From positions 992,001 to 1,056,000 of the forward strand of contig NZ_FPAY01000001.1 in the NCBI RefSeq assembly GCF_900116495.1: DNA of 64,000 nucleotides, given 5' to 3'. Position 1 is the stretch's first letter. Each line of letters opens with the position of its first letter. The notes under the pieces are model-generated. The model searched no databases. It saw only the letters and a list, made by a program, of their open reading frames with translations, and was not told the DNA's origin. Source of the DNA: Arthrobacter sp. ov118 (lineage in GTDB: Bacteria > Actinomycetota > Actinomycetes > Actinomycetales > Micrococcaceae). Position numbers and translations under genes: made by a program. Shown here piece after piece: positions 24,785-34,019 of this stretch.

Positions 24785-26110
24785 ATGCGGGTAGTCATTG
24801 CGCCGGACAAGTTCAAAGGCTCGCTCACGGCACCGGGCGTTGCCCGGCACCTTGAAGCGGGGCTCCACGCGGCGGCCCGCGGCGGCGGACAGATCAGTAA
24901 CCTTGAGGTGCTCCGGATACCAGTTGCCGACGGCGGCGAGGGCACCCTCGATGCCGCCGTCGGCTCCGGCTTCACCCGCCGCAGCGCCCTCGTCAACGGA
25001 CCCACTGGTGTGCCGGTCCGCGCGGAATACGCCGTCCGCGGACATGTTGCCGTGATCGAGATGGCCGCCGCCTCCGGGCTCGCCGTCCTGCCCGGCGGCA
25101 GCGCCGGCGGCAGCGTTGGGGGCGCCGCCGGCAGTGTTGGGGGCGCCGCCGGCGCACCGGATTCGGCGAGCGCCAGAGGCGCGAGCAGCCTGGGCACCGG
25201 CCAGCTGATCCGAGCCGCACTCGACGCCGGGTGCCGGCAAATCATCCTCGGCGTCGGCGGCAGCGCCAATACCGACGGCGGCGCCGGCGTCCTGCAAGGT
25301 CTGGGCGCGAGGCTGCTCGACGCCGACGGCCGTGAGCTGCCGCTTGGCGGGGCGGTCCTCGCCCGGCTGGCCTGGATCGACTTCTCCGGGTTCGACCCCC
25401 GCCTGGAGGGGGCCCGCTTCGTCCTCGCCAGCGACGTCGATAACCCGTTGCTCGGCCCGTCCGGTGCCGCCCGCATCTTCGGCCCGCAAAAGGGCGCCAC
25501 CCCCGCCGACGTGCAGCTCCTCGACGAGGCTCTGGCCCACTTCGTGCAGGTCCTGGCCGCCGAGATCGGTCCCCGGGCTCTGCGGGCCGCCGATGCTCCG
25601 GGCGCAGGGGCAGCCGGCGGCGTCGGCTACGCCGCCATCGCGGCACTGGCCGCGACCCGCCGGCCGGGCATCGACGTCGTCCTTGAATTTAGCAGGCTGG
25701 CCGCGCAACTGGCCGGCGCGGACCTGGTGATCACCGGCGAAGGCAGCCTCGACGAACAAAGCCTGCTCGGCAAGACGCCCATGGGCGTCGCGCGGGCGGC
25801 GGAGCGGGCAGGGGTTCCGGTGGTGGCCGTCTGCGGCCGCACCACGCTGACGCCCGAACAGCAGAAGATTTCCGGATTTCGGCGGGTCTACCCGTTGACC
25901 TCGCTGGAGGCCAGAGTAGAAATGTGCATAACCGAAGCAGGTCCCCTGCTTGAACAATTGGGTCAGCAAATCGGCGCGGAACTGCCGGACCTGGTTCCGG
26001 GCACCGTCCAAATATGCACCGTCCAAACGGGCACCGTCGAAACAGGCACCGTCCAAACGGGCACCGCGCCAGCGGAAAGTGTCCCCACAAAGGAGTCCCT
26101 GAATGTCTGA
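24785..26110 (+). CDS. glxK: Glycerate kinase with low-complexity insertions
   Basis: Phosphorylates D-glycerate, most likely to 2-phosphoglycerate as in the GarK/GlxK family, closing the glycerate pathway into glycolysis. The protein has 441 residues against a usual 370-385. Motifs are APDKFKGSLTA, VADGGEGTLDA, GVGGSANTDGGAG and TGEGSLDEQS. The excess is in two repeat tracts. One is a Gly/Ala stretch near residues 101-120, from a duplicated SVGG-type unit. The other is a C-terminal tail (about 402-432) built of GTVQ/GTVE pentapeptide-like units. Its last eight bases overlap the allB start. Confidence 0.93.
   Translation: MRVVIAPDKFKGSLTAPGVARHLEAGLHAAARGGGQISNLEVLRIPVADGGEGTLDAAVGSGFTRRSALVNGPTGVPVRAEYAVRGHVAVIEMAAASGLAVLPGGSAGGSVGGAAGSVGGAAGAPDSASARGASSLGTGQLIRAALDAGCRQIILGVGGSANTDGGAGVLQGLGARLLDADGRELPLGGAVLARLAWIDFSGFDPRLEGARFVLASDVDNPLLGPSGAARIFGPQKGATPADVQLLDEALAHFVQVLAAEIGPRALRAADAPGAGAAGGVGYAAIAALAATRRPGIDVVLEFSRLAAQLAGADLVITGEGSLDEQSLLGKTPMGVARAAERAGVPVVAVCGRTTLTPEQQKISGFRRVYPLTSLEARVEMCITEAGPLLEQLGQQIGAELPDLVPGTVQICTVQTGTVETGTVQTGTAPAESVPTKESLNV
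25088..25160 (+). repeat. In-frame GGC-rich duplication in glycerate kinase
   Basis: A roughly 24-base unit encoding SVGGAAG is present twice in tandem and a related partial unit precedes it. It inserts a flexible Gly/Ala linker into the catalytic protein between two conserved blocks. Confidence 0.7.
26000..26075 (+). repeat. Tandem 15-base repeats in the glycerate kinase tail
   Basis: Units of the type GGCACCGTCCAAACG recur about five times with small changes, giving a Thr/Val/Gln/Gly tail absent from family members. Such an array could vary in length between strains. Confidence 0.75.
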
Positions 26111-27446
26111 AGACAGCTTTGACCTCGTCATCCGGGGCAAGCGCATTCTCACGAGCGCCGGCATCGCGGCCCGTGAAGTCGGTGTGCGCGGCGGCGTGAT
26201 CGTCGCCATCGAGCCGCTCGGCATAGGACTTTCCGGTGCCGAGGTCATTGATCTCGCCGACGACGAAACGCTTCTCCCGGGGCTGGTGGACACGCACGTG
26301 CACGTCAACGAGCCCGGCCGCACCGAGTGGGAGGGCTTCGCGTCGGCCACCCGGGCGGCCGCGGCCGGCGGAGTAACCACCATCATTGACATGCCGCTGA
26401 ACTCCATCCCGCCCACCACCACCGTGGAAGGGCTCAAGCTCAAGCGCGAGGTGGCCGAGGACCAGGCGTTCGTGGACGTCGGGTTCTGGGGCGGCGCCGT
26501 GCCCGGGAACAAGGCGGAGCTGCGCGGCCTGCACGACGAGGGGGTATTCGGTTTCAAGTGTTTCCTGCTGCACTCCGGTGTGGACGAGTTCCCGCACCTG
26601 GAAGCGGACGAGATGGAAGAGGACATGGCCGAGCTCAAGTCCTTTGACTCCCTCATGATCGTCCACGCCGAGGACGCCCACGCGATCGACCACGCACCCC
26701 ACCCCGGCGGCGACCACTACGCCACCTTCCTGGCCTCCCGCCCCCGCGGCGCCGAGAACAAGGCCATCGCCGAGGTGATCGAACGCGCCCGCTGGACCGG
26801 CGCGCGTGCGCACATCCTGCACCTGTCGTCGTCGGACGCGTTGCCCATGATCGCCAGCGCCAAGCGCGACGGCGTCCACCTCACCGTGGAGACCTGCCCG
26901 CATTACCTCACCCTGACGGCAGAGGAAATCCCCGACGGCGCCACCGCCTACAAGTGCTGCCCGCCGATCCGCGAGGCCGCCAACCGCGAACTGCTCTGGG
27001 CCGGCCTACTGGACGGCACCATCGACTGCATCGTCTCGGACCACTCCCCGTCCACCCTTGACCTGAAAGACCTGGAAAACGGGGACTTCGCTGTGGCCTG
27101 GGGCGGCGTCTCCTCGCTGCAGCTGGGCCTGTCGCTGATCTGGACTGAGGCCCGGCACCGCGGAATCCCGCTGGAGCAGGTGGTGTCCTGGATGGCCGAG
27201 AAACCGGCCGCCCTGGCACGCCTGGCCAACAAGGGCCGGCTCGCGCCCGGGTACGACGCCGACTTTGCGGTCTTCGCGCCGGACGAGGCCTACGTCGTGG
27301 ATGTCTCCAAGCTCAAGCACAAGAACCCCGTCACCCCCTATGACGGCAAGGCGCTGTCCGGCGTCGTCCGGCAGACCTACCTCCGCGGCACCATGGTCGA
27401 CGGCCGGACGCCGACCGGCAAGCTGATCCGCCGCGGCGGCGTATGA
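26103..27446 (+). CDS. allB: Allantoinase
   Basis: Hydrolyses allantoin to allantoate. It is a cyclic amidohydrolase of 447 residues. A full binuclear metal site can be traced: H65 and H67 in DTHVHVNEPGRTEW, the carboxylated K152 in GVFGFKCFLLHSG, H188 in VHAEDAH, the histidine pair in HILHLSS (237-240) and D313 in VSDHSPS. The ATG at 26103 overlaps the glycerate kinase stop by eight bases. It is the last gene of the hyi operon, linking ureide opening to glyoxylate use. Allantoate amidohydrolase (allC) is not in the window. Confidence 0.96.
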   Translation: MSEDSFDLVIRGKRILTSAGIAAREVGVRGGVIVAIEPLGIGLSGAEVIDLADDETLLPGLVDTHVHVNEPGRTEWEGFASATRAAAAGGVTTIIDMPLNSIPPTTTVEGLKLKREVAEDQAFVDVGFWGGAVPGNKAELRGLHDEGVFGFKCFLLHSGVDEFPHLEADEMEEDMAELKSFDSLMIVHAEDAHAIDHAPHPGGDHYATFLASRPRGAENKAIAEVIERARWTGARAHILHLSSSDALPMIASAKRDGVHLTVETCPHYLTLTAEEIPDGATAYKCCPPIREAANRELLWAGLLDGTIDCIVSDHSPSTLDLKDLENGDFAVAWGGVSSLQLGLSLIWTEARHRGIPLEQVVSWMAEKPAALARLANKGRLAPGYDADFAVFAPDEAYVVDVSKLKHKNPVTPYDGKALSGVVRQTYLRGTMVDGRTPTGKLIRRGGV

Positions 27447-27527
27447 GCCAGGCGGTCACGGCCGGGCCGGGATCCACCGTTCACGGAAGACCCAGCGCGG
27501 GCCTTGCACGGACTTAACACGACCTAG

Positions 27528-28520
27528 CTAAAACAAGGCGTCAGTCACCGTTTTCGTGATCTGGTGGATTACCTCGGTGCGTTCGGGATCATCGCTGAGG
27601 CCTTGGCCCTTGGTATAGATCACCAGGGCATAGGCCCTGTCACCTTGGGCGAGGATGCCGACGTCGTGCAGTTCAGGGCCCAGCAGCCCGTACTTATGAA
27701 AGACCGTGATCCCTTCCGGCACAGCGGCGGGAATGAGCGTCTCGTAGTTGGTGTCCTGCATGTAGGACAGCAGCTGGGCGGTGTCCTCGGCGTTCAGGAG
27801 TGTTCCGGAGTAGACCCCGGCCAGGACGGTGGCCATCTCGGCGGGGGTCAGCGTGTTGGTTTCCGGGTCGTAGTCCACGCCGATCGATGCCGCGTACTGG
27901 GTCAGTTCCGCGTGGCCCACCGCGTTCATGATCAGCGACCACGAGTCGTTGTCGCTTTGCTGGATCATTTCGCGGAGTTGGAACCCGGACGTGTAAGCCC
28001 CCATCGGGTCATCGAGGGTGGCGGCGCCGGTTTCCACCAGGTGGTAGTAGGCTGCGGCGGCCAGGACTTTGGCGGTGCTGGCCGCTACGAATGCATCCCG
28101 GACCCCATACTCGTGGACATCGTTCGCGGAGCCGGCGCCGGAGGACACGTCCATCAGTGCCACACCGATCTGGTACTGGCTGTTGGCCTCGAGAACGGCG
28201 TTGATTTTCGAGTCCAGCGCCTCGTCGATGCCCGCAACCGGTGCGGTCGCCGGGGCCGACGCATTGGGGCCGGCTGACGCCGAGGCGCTGCCGCCCGCCC
28301 CGGGAACGCCTGCGATGAAACCGGTGGCCGCCATCGTCGTTCGTGCCTCCGCGGTCGAGAAAAAGCCGGCCGCCAGCGCGACGGCGAGCGCTGCGGCGCA
28401 GGCGGTCCCAACCAGGAGGCGCGGCCGCCCGGCCAGCCAACCGGGCCTGCTGCCCTCAGTTCCGCTGCCTGCGGTGCGCCGGGATCCGGCTGCTCGTTGC
28501 GGTGGCGTGTGCTGTTCCAT
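27528..28520 (-). CDS. Class A beta-lactamase-like serine hydrolase, membrane anchored
   Basis: A 330-residue penicillin-binding-fold hydrolase. Residues 1-32 are a basic cytoplasmic tail, about 33-56 a membrane anchor or uncleaved signal, and 60-100 a Ser/Ala/Pro-rich linker. The catalytic domain shows the S-x-x-K motif as ASTAK, the S-D-N motif as QQSDNDS, and HKYG at the K-T-G position. The Tyr in the last motif and the absence of a clear omega-loop ExxLN make true beta-lactamase activity doubtful. A cell-wall or esterase role is as likely. It is divergent from bcp. Confidence 0.82.
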   Translation of the reverse strand: MEQHTPPQRAAGSRRTAGSGTEGSRPGWLAGRPRLLVGTACAAALAVALAAGFFSTAEARTTMAATGFIAGVPGAGGSASASAGPNASAPATAPVAGIDEALDSKINAVLEANSQYQIGVALMDVSSGAGSANDVHEYGVRDAFVAASTAKVLAAAAYYHLVETGAATLDDPMGAYTSGFQLREMIQQSDNDSWSLIMNAVGHAELTQYAASIGVDYDPETNTLTPAEMATVLAGVYSGTLLNAEDTAQLLSYMQDTNYETLIPAAVPEGITVFHKYGLLGPELHDVGILAQGDRAYALVIYTKGQGLSDDPERTEVIHQITKTVTDALF

Positions 28521-28793
28521 AGTGGTTCCACTTTAGCCACGGCAGCTATGTCTGAGCTTTGAAAAGGCTGTCAGCGCGGGACGGCCGGCACTGTGTGGAC
28601 GCGTAACCGCCTTCGTCGCCATCGAGGACATGCGGGCCGCCGACCGTCTGGCCAGCGGCTTTATCGTGAACGGCGGGCGTTCCCCAAGCCGAACCGGGAT
28701 GGCCTCCTTGAGGGCCCCCGGCGGCGGAATACAGTCTGTGACGCCGGTGTTGTGCACCACAGACCCGTTCCCCTCTGCCTGAAGGATCACCCC
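28521..28793. other. Divergent region between the serine hydrolase and bcp
   Basis: A 273-base stretch that must hold both promoters. Short open frames exist on both strands, but none has a ribosome site or recognisable product. I see no clear operator. Confidence 0.5.
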
Positions 28794-29273
28794 ATGAAAG
28801 CCAATCACACCGTCAAGCTCCAGCCCGGCACGCCGGCCCCGGAATTCACCCTGCCCGACGCTGCAGGCAAGCCCGTGTCCCTGGCCGACTACCGCGGCAA
28901 GAACGTCATTGTCTACTTCTACCCGCAGGCCGCGACCCCGGGCTGCACCACCGAGGCCTGCGACTTCCGCGACAACCTGTCGTCCCTGCAGGGTTCAGGC
29001 TACGAAGTCTTGGGCATCTCCCCCGACGCCCCCGAGGCCCTGGCCCACTTCACCGGCGACTTCGCCCTGACCTTCCCGCTCCTGGCCGACGAGGACCACG
29101 CGGTTGCCCTCGCCTACGGCGCCTGGGGCGAGAAGCTGGTCCAGGGCGAGATCACTGAGGGCATCGTCCGCTCCACTGTGGTGCTGGACCCCGAGGGCAA
29201 GGTGAAGCTGGCGCAGTACCAGGTCAAGGCCCAAGGCCACGTCGCCGCACTGAAGGAAGAGCTCGGCGTCTAG
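28794..29273 (+). CDS. bcp: Thioredoxin-dependent peroxiredoxin, BCP type
   Basis: Reduces hydrogen peroxide and organic peroxides in the cytoplasm. The 159-residue protein has the thioredoxin-like fold and the atypical 2-Cys arrangement. The peroxidatic C51 is in ATPGCTTEACDF, with the resolving C56 five residues later. ADEDHAVALAYGAW and the RSTVVLDPEGKV strand also fit. GAAGGA precedes the ATG. It stands alone between a serine hydrolase and a repeat-rich gap. A link to uricase-derived peroxide is possible but the genes are far apart. Confidence 0.93.
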   Translation: MKANHTVKLQPGTPAPEFTLPDAAGKPVSLADYRGKNVIVYFYPQAATPGCTTEACDFRDNLSSLQGSGYEVLGISPDAPEALAHFTGDFALTFPLLADEDHAVALAYGAWGEKLVQGEITEGIVRSTVVLDPEGKVKLAQYQVKAQGHVAALKEELGV

Positions 29274-29520
29274 TTCCCCGGGCGCGGCTTCGGTCCGTTG
29301 TCGGGTTGTCGGAGCGCGGCTCCCGTTGCCCGCGGACGGTTGCCGGACCCCGGCTACGGTTGCCGGTCCGCGGCTCCCGTTGTCCGCGTTTCCGGTTTTC
29401 GCTGCCGTTTAGGACCACAGCGACGGATTCGGATGCATGCGGCGCGGATCCGCGCCGCGCTTGTCTGATAGCCAAGCGCCCGTCCGGAAACGGCGCGGAA
29501 TAGTTCTCCACATCCGCCCC
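29274..29520 (+). repeat. Degenerate short repeats after bcp
   Basis: Between 29280 and 29405 a unit of about 26 bases recurs imperfectly. GCGGCTCCCGTTGCCCGCG and GCGGCTCCCGTTGTCCGCG are the best matches, with a variant starting CCGGCTACGGTTGCC between them. The rest of the stretch has GC-rich inverted repeats around GCGCGGATCCGCGC. No gene is seen. Confidence 0.6.
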
Positions 29521-29564
29521 GCCGACGGTTGTCCGGGCCAAACGTTTCGGACCACGATCGGGGC

Positions 29565-30559
29565 ATGGACCTACCGCCACTGATTCTGAGCAGCGATCTC
29601 GCCCGACTCGGCCACGACGCGCGGGGCCTTGCGCGCCAGGCCATCTCCGGGCAGCTCCGGCGCATCAGGCAGGGCGTGTACGTTCGGAGGCAGGAGTGGG
29701 AAGCTCTTTGGCGGGGGGCAGGTATCCGGTCCTCATCAGGGCGGCGGCCTCCACGCTGAGGAGCCGCACTGTGTTCTGCCGCCAATCCTCGGCCGCGCTG
29801 TGGGACATGCCGCTGCTGGGCCACCACCATGTAGTGCACGCCTGTACTTCCGACGACGGCGGCGGACGCTCGCGTGCCGGCGTCCGCCGCCATTTCGTCG
29901 AATTGGACTCGGCGCGGATCGAGGAACGTCAGGGGCCCCTGGTCACGGACCCCGTCCGGACAGCCTTGGACTTGGCAGCTTTCGAGTCGTTCGAGCAGGG
30001 CGTCACGGTGTTCGACCACGTGCTCCGGCCGCAGGCTGACAACCTTGCACCGCTCAGACTTGCACCGCCCAGCCGTGCACCGCTCAGCCTTGCACCGCTC
30101 AGCCGCGAGGAACTCGACGCCGGCATCGATGGCAACTACACAAAAGCCGCGGCCCGGCGCATCCGGACCGCCCTGGCCTTCGCCAATCCGTCGTCCGGCT
30201 CCCCGGGCGAATCGGTGAGCCGCGCCCTGATGCACCGGCTCGGCTTTCGGGCTCCCCTCCTTCAGGTCGAAATCCGCGACGCCCGCGGGCTGGTGGCCTT
30301 CACAGACTTTGAGTGGCCAGACGAGCTGCTTTGCGGAGAATTCGACGGCCTCGTGAAGTACCGCAAGCCGGAGTATCTGCAGGGCCGGACGCCAGCTGAA
30401 GCCCTGATCGACGAAAAACGCCGGGAGGACCGGATCAGAGCCACGGGCCGACGCGTGATCCGTTGGACCTGGTCGGAGCTGTCCAGTCCGGAAACATTTG
30501 GCGCATTCCTGGCGGCGGCTGGCGTTCCCCGGCAACCGCTCCGGTCCTGCCGGCGCTGA
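29565..30559 (+). pseudogene. AbiEi-like winged-helix/nuclease-fold gene with frameshift
   Basis: The ATG at 29565 opens a frame encoding an AbiEi-type N-terminal winged helix (ILSSDLARLGHDARGLARQA, then IRQGVYVRRQEWEAL). That frame stops at about 29759. A second frame, offset by one base, continues the expected homology at once with RYPVLIRAAASTLR, SSAALWDMPLLG and a C-terminal domain including EFDGLVKYRKP and DEKRREDRI, ending at 30559. The two join at a run of six G (29713-29718), consistent with one missing base. This is either a real inactivation, a variable homopolymer, or a sequencing error. Similar proteins are annotated as AbiEi antitoxin-like or DUF559-like; no toxin partner is adjacent. 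Confidence 0.7.
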
Positions 30560-30943
30560 CCCCGCGGCGCGTCCGGTAAAGCGCTACGCCCCCGGGAAAC
30601 CGCTACGTTTTAGGCGAATCGCTACGCTTCCGGGAAACCGCCACGGAATCGGACATCCGCTATGCGGATCCCCGGCGCGCCCGTCCCTTAGCGGCGCCGC
30701 CGTCCGAAACCGCCGCGAAACCAGGCAGCCGTCCCCTTCCCCGGCACGAGAACCCCGCAGCCACTCGCTGATCCCGTTACGCCCCCGGGAAACCGCTACG
30801 GAATCGGACATCCGCCCAGCGGATCCCCGGTGCGCCCGTCTCATAGCGGCGCCGATGTCCGAACCCGGCGCGGCCGTCCGAATCCGGCGCCGCCGTCCGA
30901 AACCGCCGCGGCTGCGGTATCTGCGGGATAACCGCCCGGCAGC
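30560..30943 (+). repeat. Noncoding repeat region, period about 155 bases
   Basis: ACGGAATCGGACATCCGC occurs at 30643 and 30798 and is followed in both copies by near-identical sequence (GCGGATCCCCGG, then GCGCCCGTC and TAGCGGCGCC) for about 70 bases. A GCCCCCGGGAAACCGCTACG-type block occurs at 30585, 30622 and 30778. Short CCGTCCGAA units follow. No reading frame here looks like a gene. The region separates the AbiEi-like pseudogene from the methyltransferase. Confidence 0.75.
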
Positions 30944-31792
30944 CTACGGCTTCGTTCCGGCCACCACCGTGGCTGTGGACCTCAGCCGGATCGCGCCGTC
31001 GTGCTCGTAGCGGCTCAGCAGCTGGAAGACGTCCGACCGGATCAGGGCACGCGATTCCTCATCGGCTTTGGCAAGGCCCATCGCCATGGTGGTCGCCATG
31101 TCCGTCATGGACTCCCAGTAGCTCTCGGGGGATTCGTGCACCAAGTCGGTGTTGACCTTGTACTCCGCCACGTCGGAGAGCCCGGCGTCCTTGAACATGC
31201 GGGTCATGAAGCCGGTGGGTGCACAGCGGAACAGTCCCGGAACCCCTCCGGGCGGAAAGGGCAACTCATGGTGCCGGGCGATCGTGCCGAGGATCAGGCT
31301 GGCCCACGGGTTCTCGGCGGCCCGGCCCCAAACGACCGCACCAACCCGACCGCCGGACTTGGCGGTCCGGACCATCTCACCCATGGCCGCAGACATCACC
31401 GGAAAGTACATGAAACCGAAGCGGCAGTACACGGCGTCGAAGGTGTTATCACCGAAGGGCATCGCGGCGGCATCGCAAACCTCAAAGTCCACATTTGTCA
31501 GGCCACGGGCCGCTGTCTTCTCCCGGGCCACGCGCAGCATCCCGGCCGAGATGTCGGCAAGGACCACCCGACCGTCCGGCACCTGCTCAGCAGCGCTAAG
31601 TCCGGGTTCCCCGGAGCCTGCCGCGACATCCAGCACCCAGGCGTCGGGACGCAGCCGCAGTTCCCGGAGCAGGGCCGCACCGAAGGGGGCGTGCCAGCCG
31701 CGCAGTTCAGCGTCCCATTTCTTCCAGCCCGCCGAGAACTCGTCCCAGATCAAACGTTGCTCTTCTCGAATGCGGCCGGCCGAGGCTAACAT
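30944..31792 (-). CDS. Class I SAM-dependent methyltransferase (UbiE-like)
   Basis: A soluble methyltransferase of 282 residues. Motif I is VLDVAAGSGEPGLSA (about 53-67), the acidic residue of motif II lies in VVLADISAGML, and motif post-I DAAAMPFGDNTFDAVYCRFGFMYF, split here for description, is typical of the UbiE/COQ5 family. The C-terminal third is more variable and likely binds the substrate. The ATG at 31792 follows GGAA. The gene is alone on its strand, and the substrate is unknown. Confidence 0.82.
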   Translation of the reverse strand: MLASAGRIREEQRLIWDEFSAGWKKWDAELRGWHAPFGAALLRELRLRPDAWVLDVAAGSGEPGLSAAEQVPDGRVVLADISAGMLRVAREKTAARGLTNVDFEVCDAAAMPFGDNTFDAVYCRFGFMYFPVMSAAMGEMVRTAKSGGRVGAVVWGRAAENPWASLILGTIARHHELPFPPGGVPGLFRCAPTGFMTRMFKDAGLSDVAEYKVNTDLVHESPESYWESMTDMATTMAMGLAKADEESRALIRSDVFQLLSRYEHDGAIRLRSTATVVAGTKP

Positions 31793-31892
31793 GGCGGTTC
31801 CTTAGCTCGTCTGCACCTAGCCCTCCCCCACACCTAGTTTGCCCCGGGAACCAGTCCCCGGCAATGAGTCCAAGGGCAGTAGGCTTAACGGC

Positions 31893-32270
31893 ATGTCTCC
31901 CCACGAAACACCCGGCTCCGCAGGCACCGACCCCCAGCGGGAACCAGCCCCCGGCACCGCCCCGGAGCGGCGCGAGGTCACCGTCCGCCGGGCACCGAAG
32001 TATGTGCCTTTCCTGATCCTGGGCGGGCTCGTGGGCGTGGGCGTCGCCGCCGTCATCGCCTACACCCTCCCCGGCGACGCCAGCTACGACAGCAGCTCAG
32101 TCTTCGGCTTCTTCATGGTTCTTTGCGCGGCCGGCGGCGTCATCCTCGGTGCCGTCGCGGCCCTGGTGCTGGATCGGCTGAGTGTCCGCCGGGCGGAACG
32201 CGCCGTCGTCGAGTCCGTGGGGGACTCCGCGCCTGACACGCCGGAAGCCGACGGCGGGAATCGCGCCTGA
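31893..32270 (+). CDS. Small two-helix membrane protein upstream of purF
   Basis: A 125-residue protein with a Pro/Arg-rich N-terminus, two hydrophobic segments (about 37-57 and 69-93) and a charged acidic C-terminus. Similar unnamed proteins precede purF in related actinobacteria as far as I recall, so the position may be conserved. The ATG at 31893 is preferred to an in-frame upstream extension of 18 codons that lacks a ribosome site. Function unknown. Confidence 0.7.
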   Translation: MSPHETPGSAGTDPQREPAPGTAPERREVTVRRAPKYVPFLILGGLVGVGVAAVIAYTLPGDASYDSSSVFGFFMVLCAAGGVILGAVAALVLDRLSVRRAERAVVESVGDSAPDTPEADGGNRA

Positions 32271-32336
32271 GCTGGCCGGCAGGTCATAATCCGGCCGCCG
32301 GAAAAGTCTTAGCGCACATCGTGAGATAATCGACCA

Positions 32337-34019
32337 GTGGCACGCGGCGATGGAAAACTTTCTCATGATCTTCTCCCAGGCGAAAAAGGCCCCCAGGACG
32401 CATGCGGCGTCTTCGGGGTTTGGGCACCCGGTGAAGAAGTAGCAAAACTTACCTATTACGGGCTGTATGCACTGCAGCACCGCGGTCAGGAGTCGGCTGG
32501 CATTGCAACCAGCGACGGCAAGCGGATCAACGTCTACAAGGACATGGGCCTCGTATCCCAGGTCTTCGACGAGGCGACGCTGAACACCCTGACCGGGCAC
32601 CTGGCCGTCGGCCACTGCCGCTATTCCACTACGGGTGCGAGCCACTGGGCCAATGCCCAGCCCACCCTGGGCGCGACGGCCACGGGCACCGTGGCGCTGG
32701 CCCACAACGGCAACCTGACGAACACGGCCGAACTCAAGGCCATGATTACCGACCGCACCGGCGGAAACCTCAGCGGCGAAATGAAGCAGGGCAACACCTC
32801 GGACACCGCCCTGGTCACGGCGCTCCTGGAGGGCGAAGCGGGCAAGTCCCTCGAGCAGACCGCCATGGAACTCCTGCCCAAGATCAAGGGCGGCTTCTGC
32901 TTCGTCTTCATGGATGAGGGCACCCTCTACGCGGCCCGCGACACCTACGGCATCCGCCCACTGTGCCTCGGCCGGCTGGAGCGCGGCTGGGTGGTCGCCT
33001 CCGAACAGTCCGCCCTGGCCACGGTCGGCGCGAGCTTCATCCGCGAAATCGAACCCGGCGAATTCATCGCGATCGACGAGGACGGCGTCCGAGCCCAGCG
33101 CTTCGCCGAGGCGACACCCGCAGGCTGCGTCTTCGAGTACGTTTACCTCGCCCGCCCGGACGCCGCCATCGCCGGCCGTTCAGTCTACGAATCCCGCGTG
33201 GAGATGGGCCGCCAGCTGGCCCGCGAGAACACCCAGGAAGCGGACATCGTCATTCCGGTCCCGGAATCCGGCACGCCCGCCGCCGTCGGCTACGCCGAGG
33301 AATCCGGCATCCCGTTCGCGCACGGCTTCGTCAAAAACGCCTACGTGGGCCGCACCTTCATCCAGCCCTCGCAGACCCTGCGCCAGCTCGGCATCCGGCT
33401 GAAGCTCAACGCCTTGGAATCCGTGATCCGCGGCAAGCGCGTAGTGGTGGTGGACGACTCAATCGTCCGCGGCAACACCCAGCGTGCCATCGTCCGGATG
33501 CTCCGGGAGGCCGGGGCCGCCTCCGTGCACGTCAAGATTTCCTCGCCACCGGTGCAGTGGCCGTGTTTTTACGGCATCGACTTCGCCTCCCGCGCGGAAC
33601 TGATCGCGAACGGCGCCACGATTGACGAGATCTCCCAGGCGATCGGTGCCGACTCACTGGCCTATATCTCCGAGGACGGCATGATCGCCGCCACCCGCCA
33701 GCCGCGCGAACGCCTCTGCACCGCCTGCTTCACCGGCAAATACCCGATCGAGCTGCCCGGCTCCGACAAGCTCGGCAAGAACTTGCTCGAGCGCACGGAC
33801 CTCGGCGGTCTTCCGGCCTCCGGCGCGGCTGTGCCCGGCGCGGCTCCGGCCGCTGCGGCACCGTCCGACGCCGACCCCGGCACCGCGATCCCCGCCGGCG
33901 AGGATCCGGCCGAGAAAGCCGGCGCCACGGGCTGCGATCCGGGGCCGGACTCGGAATTCGAAGAACTGCTCACCGATGCCGACCGCGTCACCACAGCCGA
34001 CAAGAAAGAGCCAGTATGA
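32337..34019 (+). CDS. purF: Amidophosphoribosyltransferase
   Basis: First committed step of purine synthesis: PRPP plus glutamine to phosphoribosylamine. It has 560 residues from a GTG start. A 22-residue propeptide precedes C23 (QDACGVFGVW), the N-terminal nucleophile of the Ntn glutaminase domain. The PRPP motif is VVVVDDSIVRGNTQ. Cysteines matching the Bacillus-type iron-sulfur ligands are visible in AGCVFEY, WPCFYG and LCTACFTGKYP. A roughly 60-residue Ala/Pro/Asp-rich tail extends beyond the usual end. The stop overlaps the purM ATG. Confidence 0.97.
   Translation: MARGDGKLSHDLLPGEKGPQDACGVFGVWAPGEEVAKLTYYGLYALQHRGQESAGIATSDGKRINVYKDMGLVSQVFDEATLNTLTGHLAVGHCRYSTTGASHWANAQPTLGATATGTVALAHNGNLTNTAELKAMITDRTGGNLSGEMKQGNTSDTALVTALLEGEAGKSLEQTAMELLPKIKGGFCFVFMDEGTLYAARDTYGIRPLCLGRLERGWVVASEQSALATVGASFIREIEPGEFIAIDEDGVRAQRFAEATPAGCVFEYVYLARPDAAIAGRSVYESRVEMGRQLARENTQEADIVIPVPESGTPAAVGYAEESGIPFAHGFVKNAYVGRTFIQPSQTLRQLGIRLKLNALESVIRGKRVVVVDDSIVRGNTQRAIVRMLREAGAASVHVKISSPPVQWPCFYGIDFASRAELIANGATIDEISQAIGADSLAYISEDGMIAATRQPRERLCTACFTGKYPIELPGSDKLGKNLLERTDLGGLPASGAAVPGAAPAAAAPSDADPGTAIPAGEDPAEKAGATGCDPGPDSEFEELLTDADRVTTADKKEPV

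Noticed and set aside
27528..28520. True beta-lactamase
   Set aside because: The SxxK and SDN motifs are present, but the third motif is HKYG rather than KTG and the omega-loop glutamate is not clear, so only the fold is claimed.
28533..28808. 91-codon minus-strand frame between the serine hydrolase and bcp
   Set aside because: There is no ribosome site and no family features, and it overlaps the start of bcp. I left the region as intergenic.
29529..29759. Independent 76-codon gene before the AbiEi-like frame
   Set aside because: Its C-terminal residues after the G-run lose homology, while the other frame continues the same domain, so a frameshifted single gene explains both.
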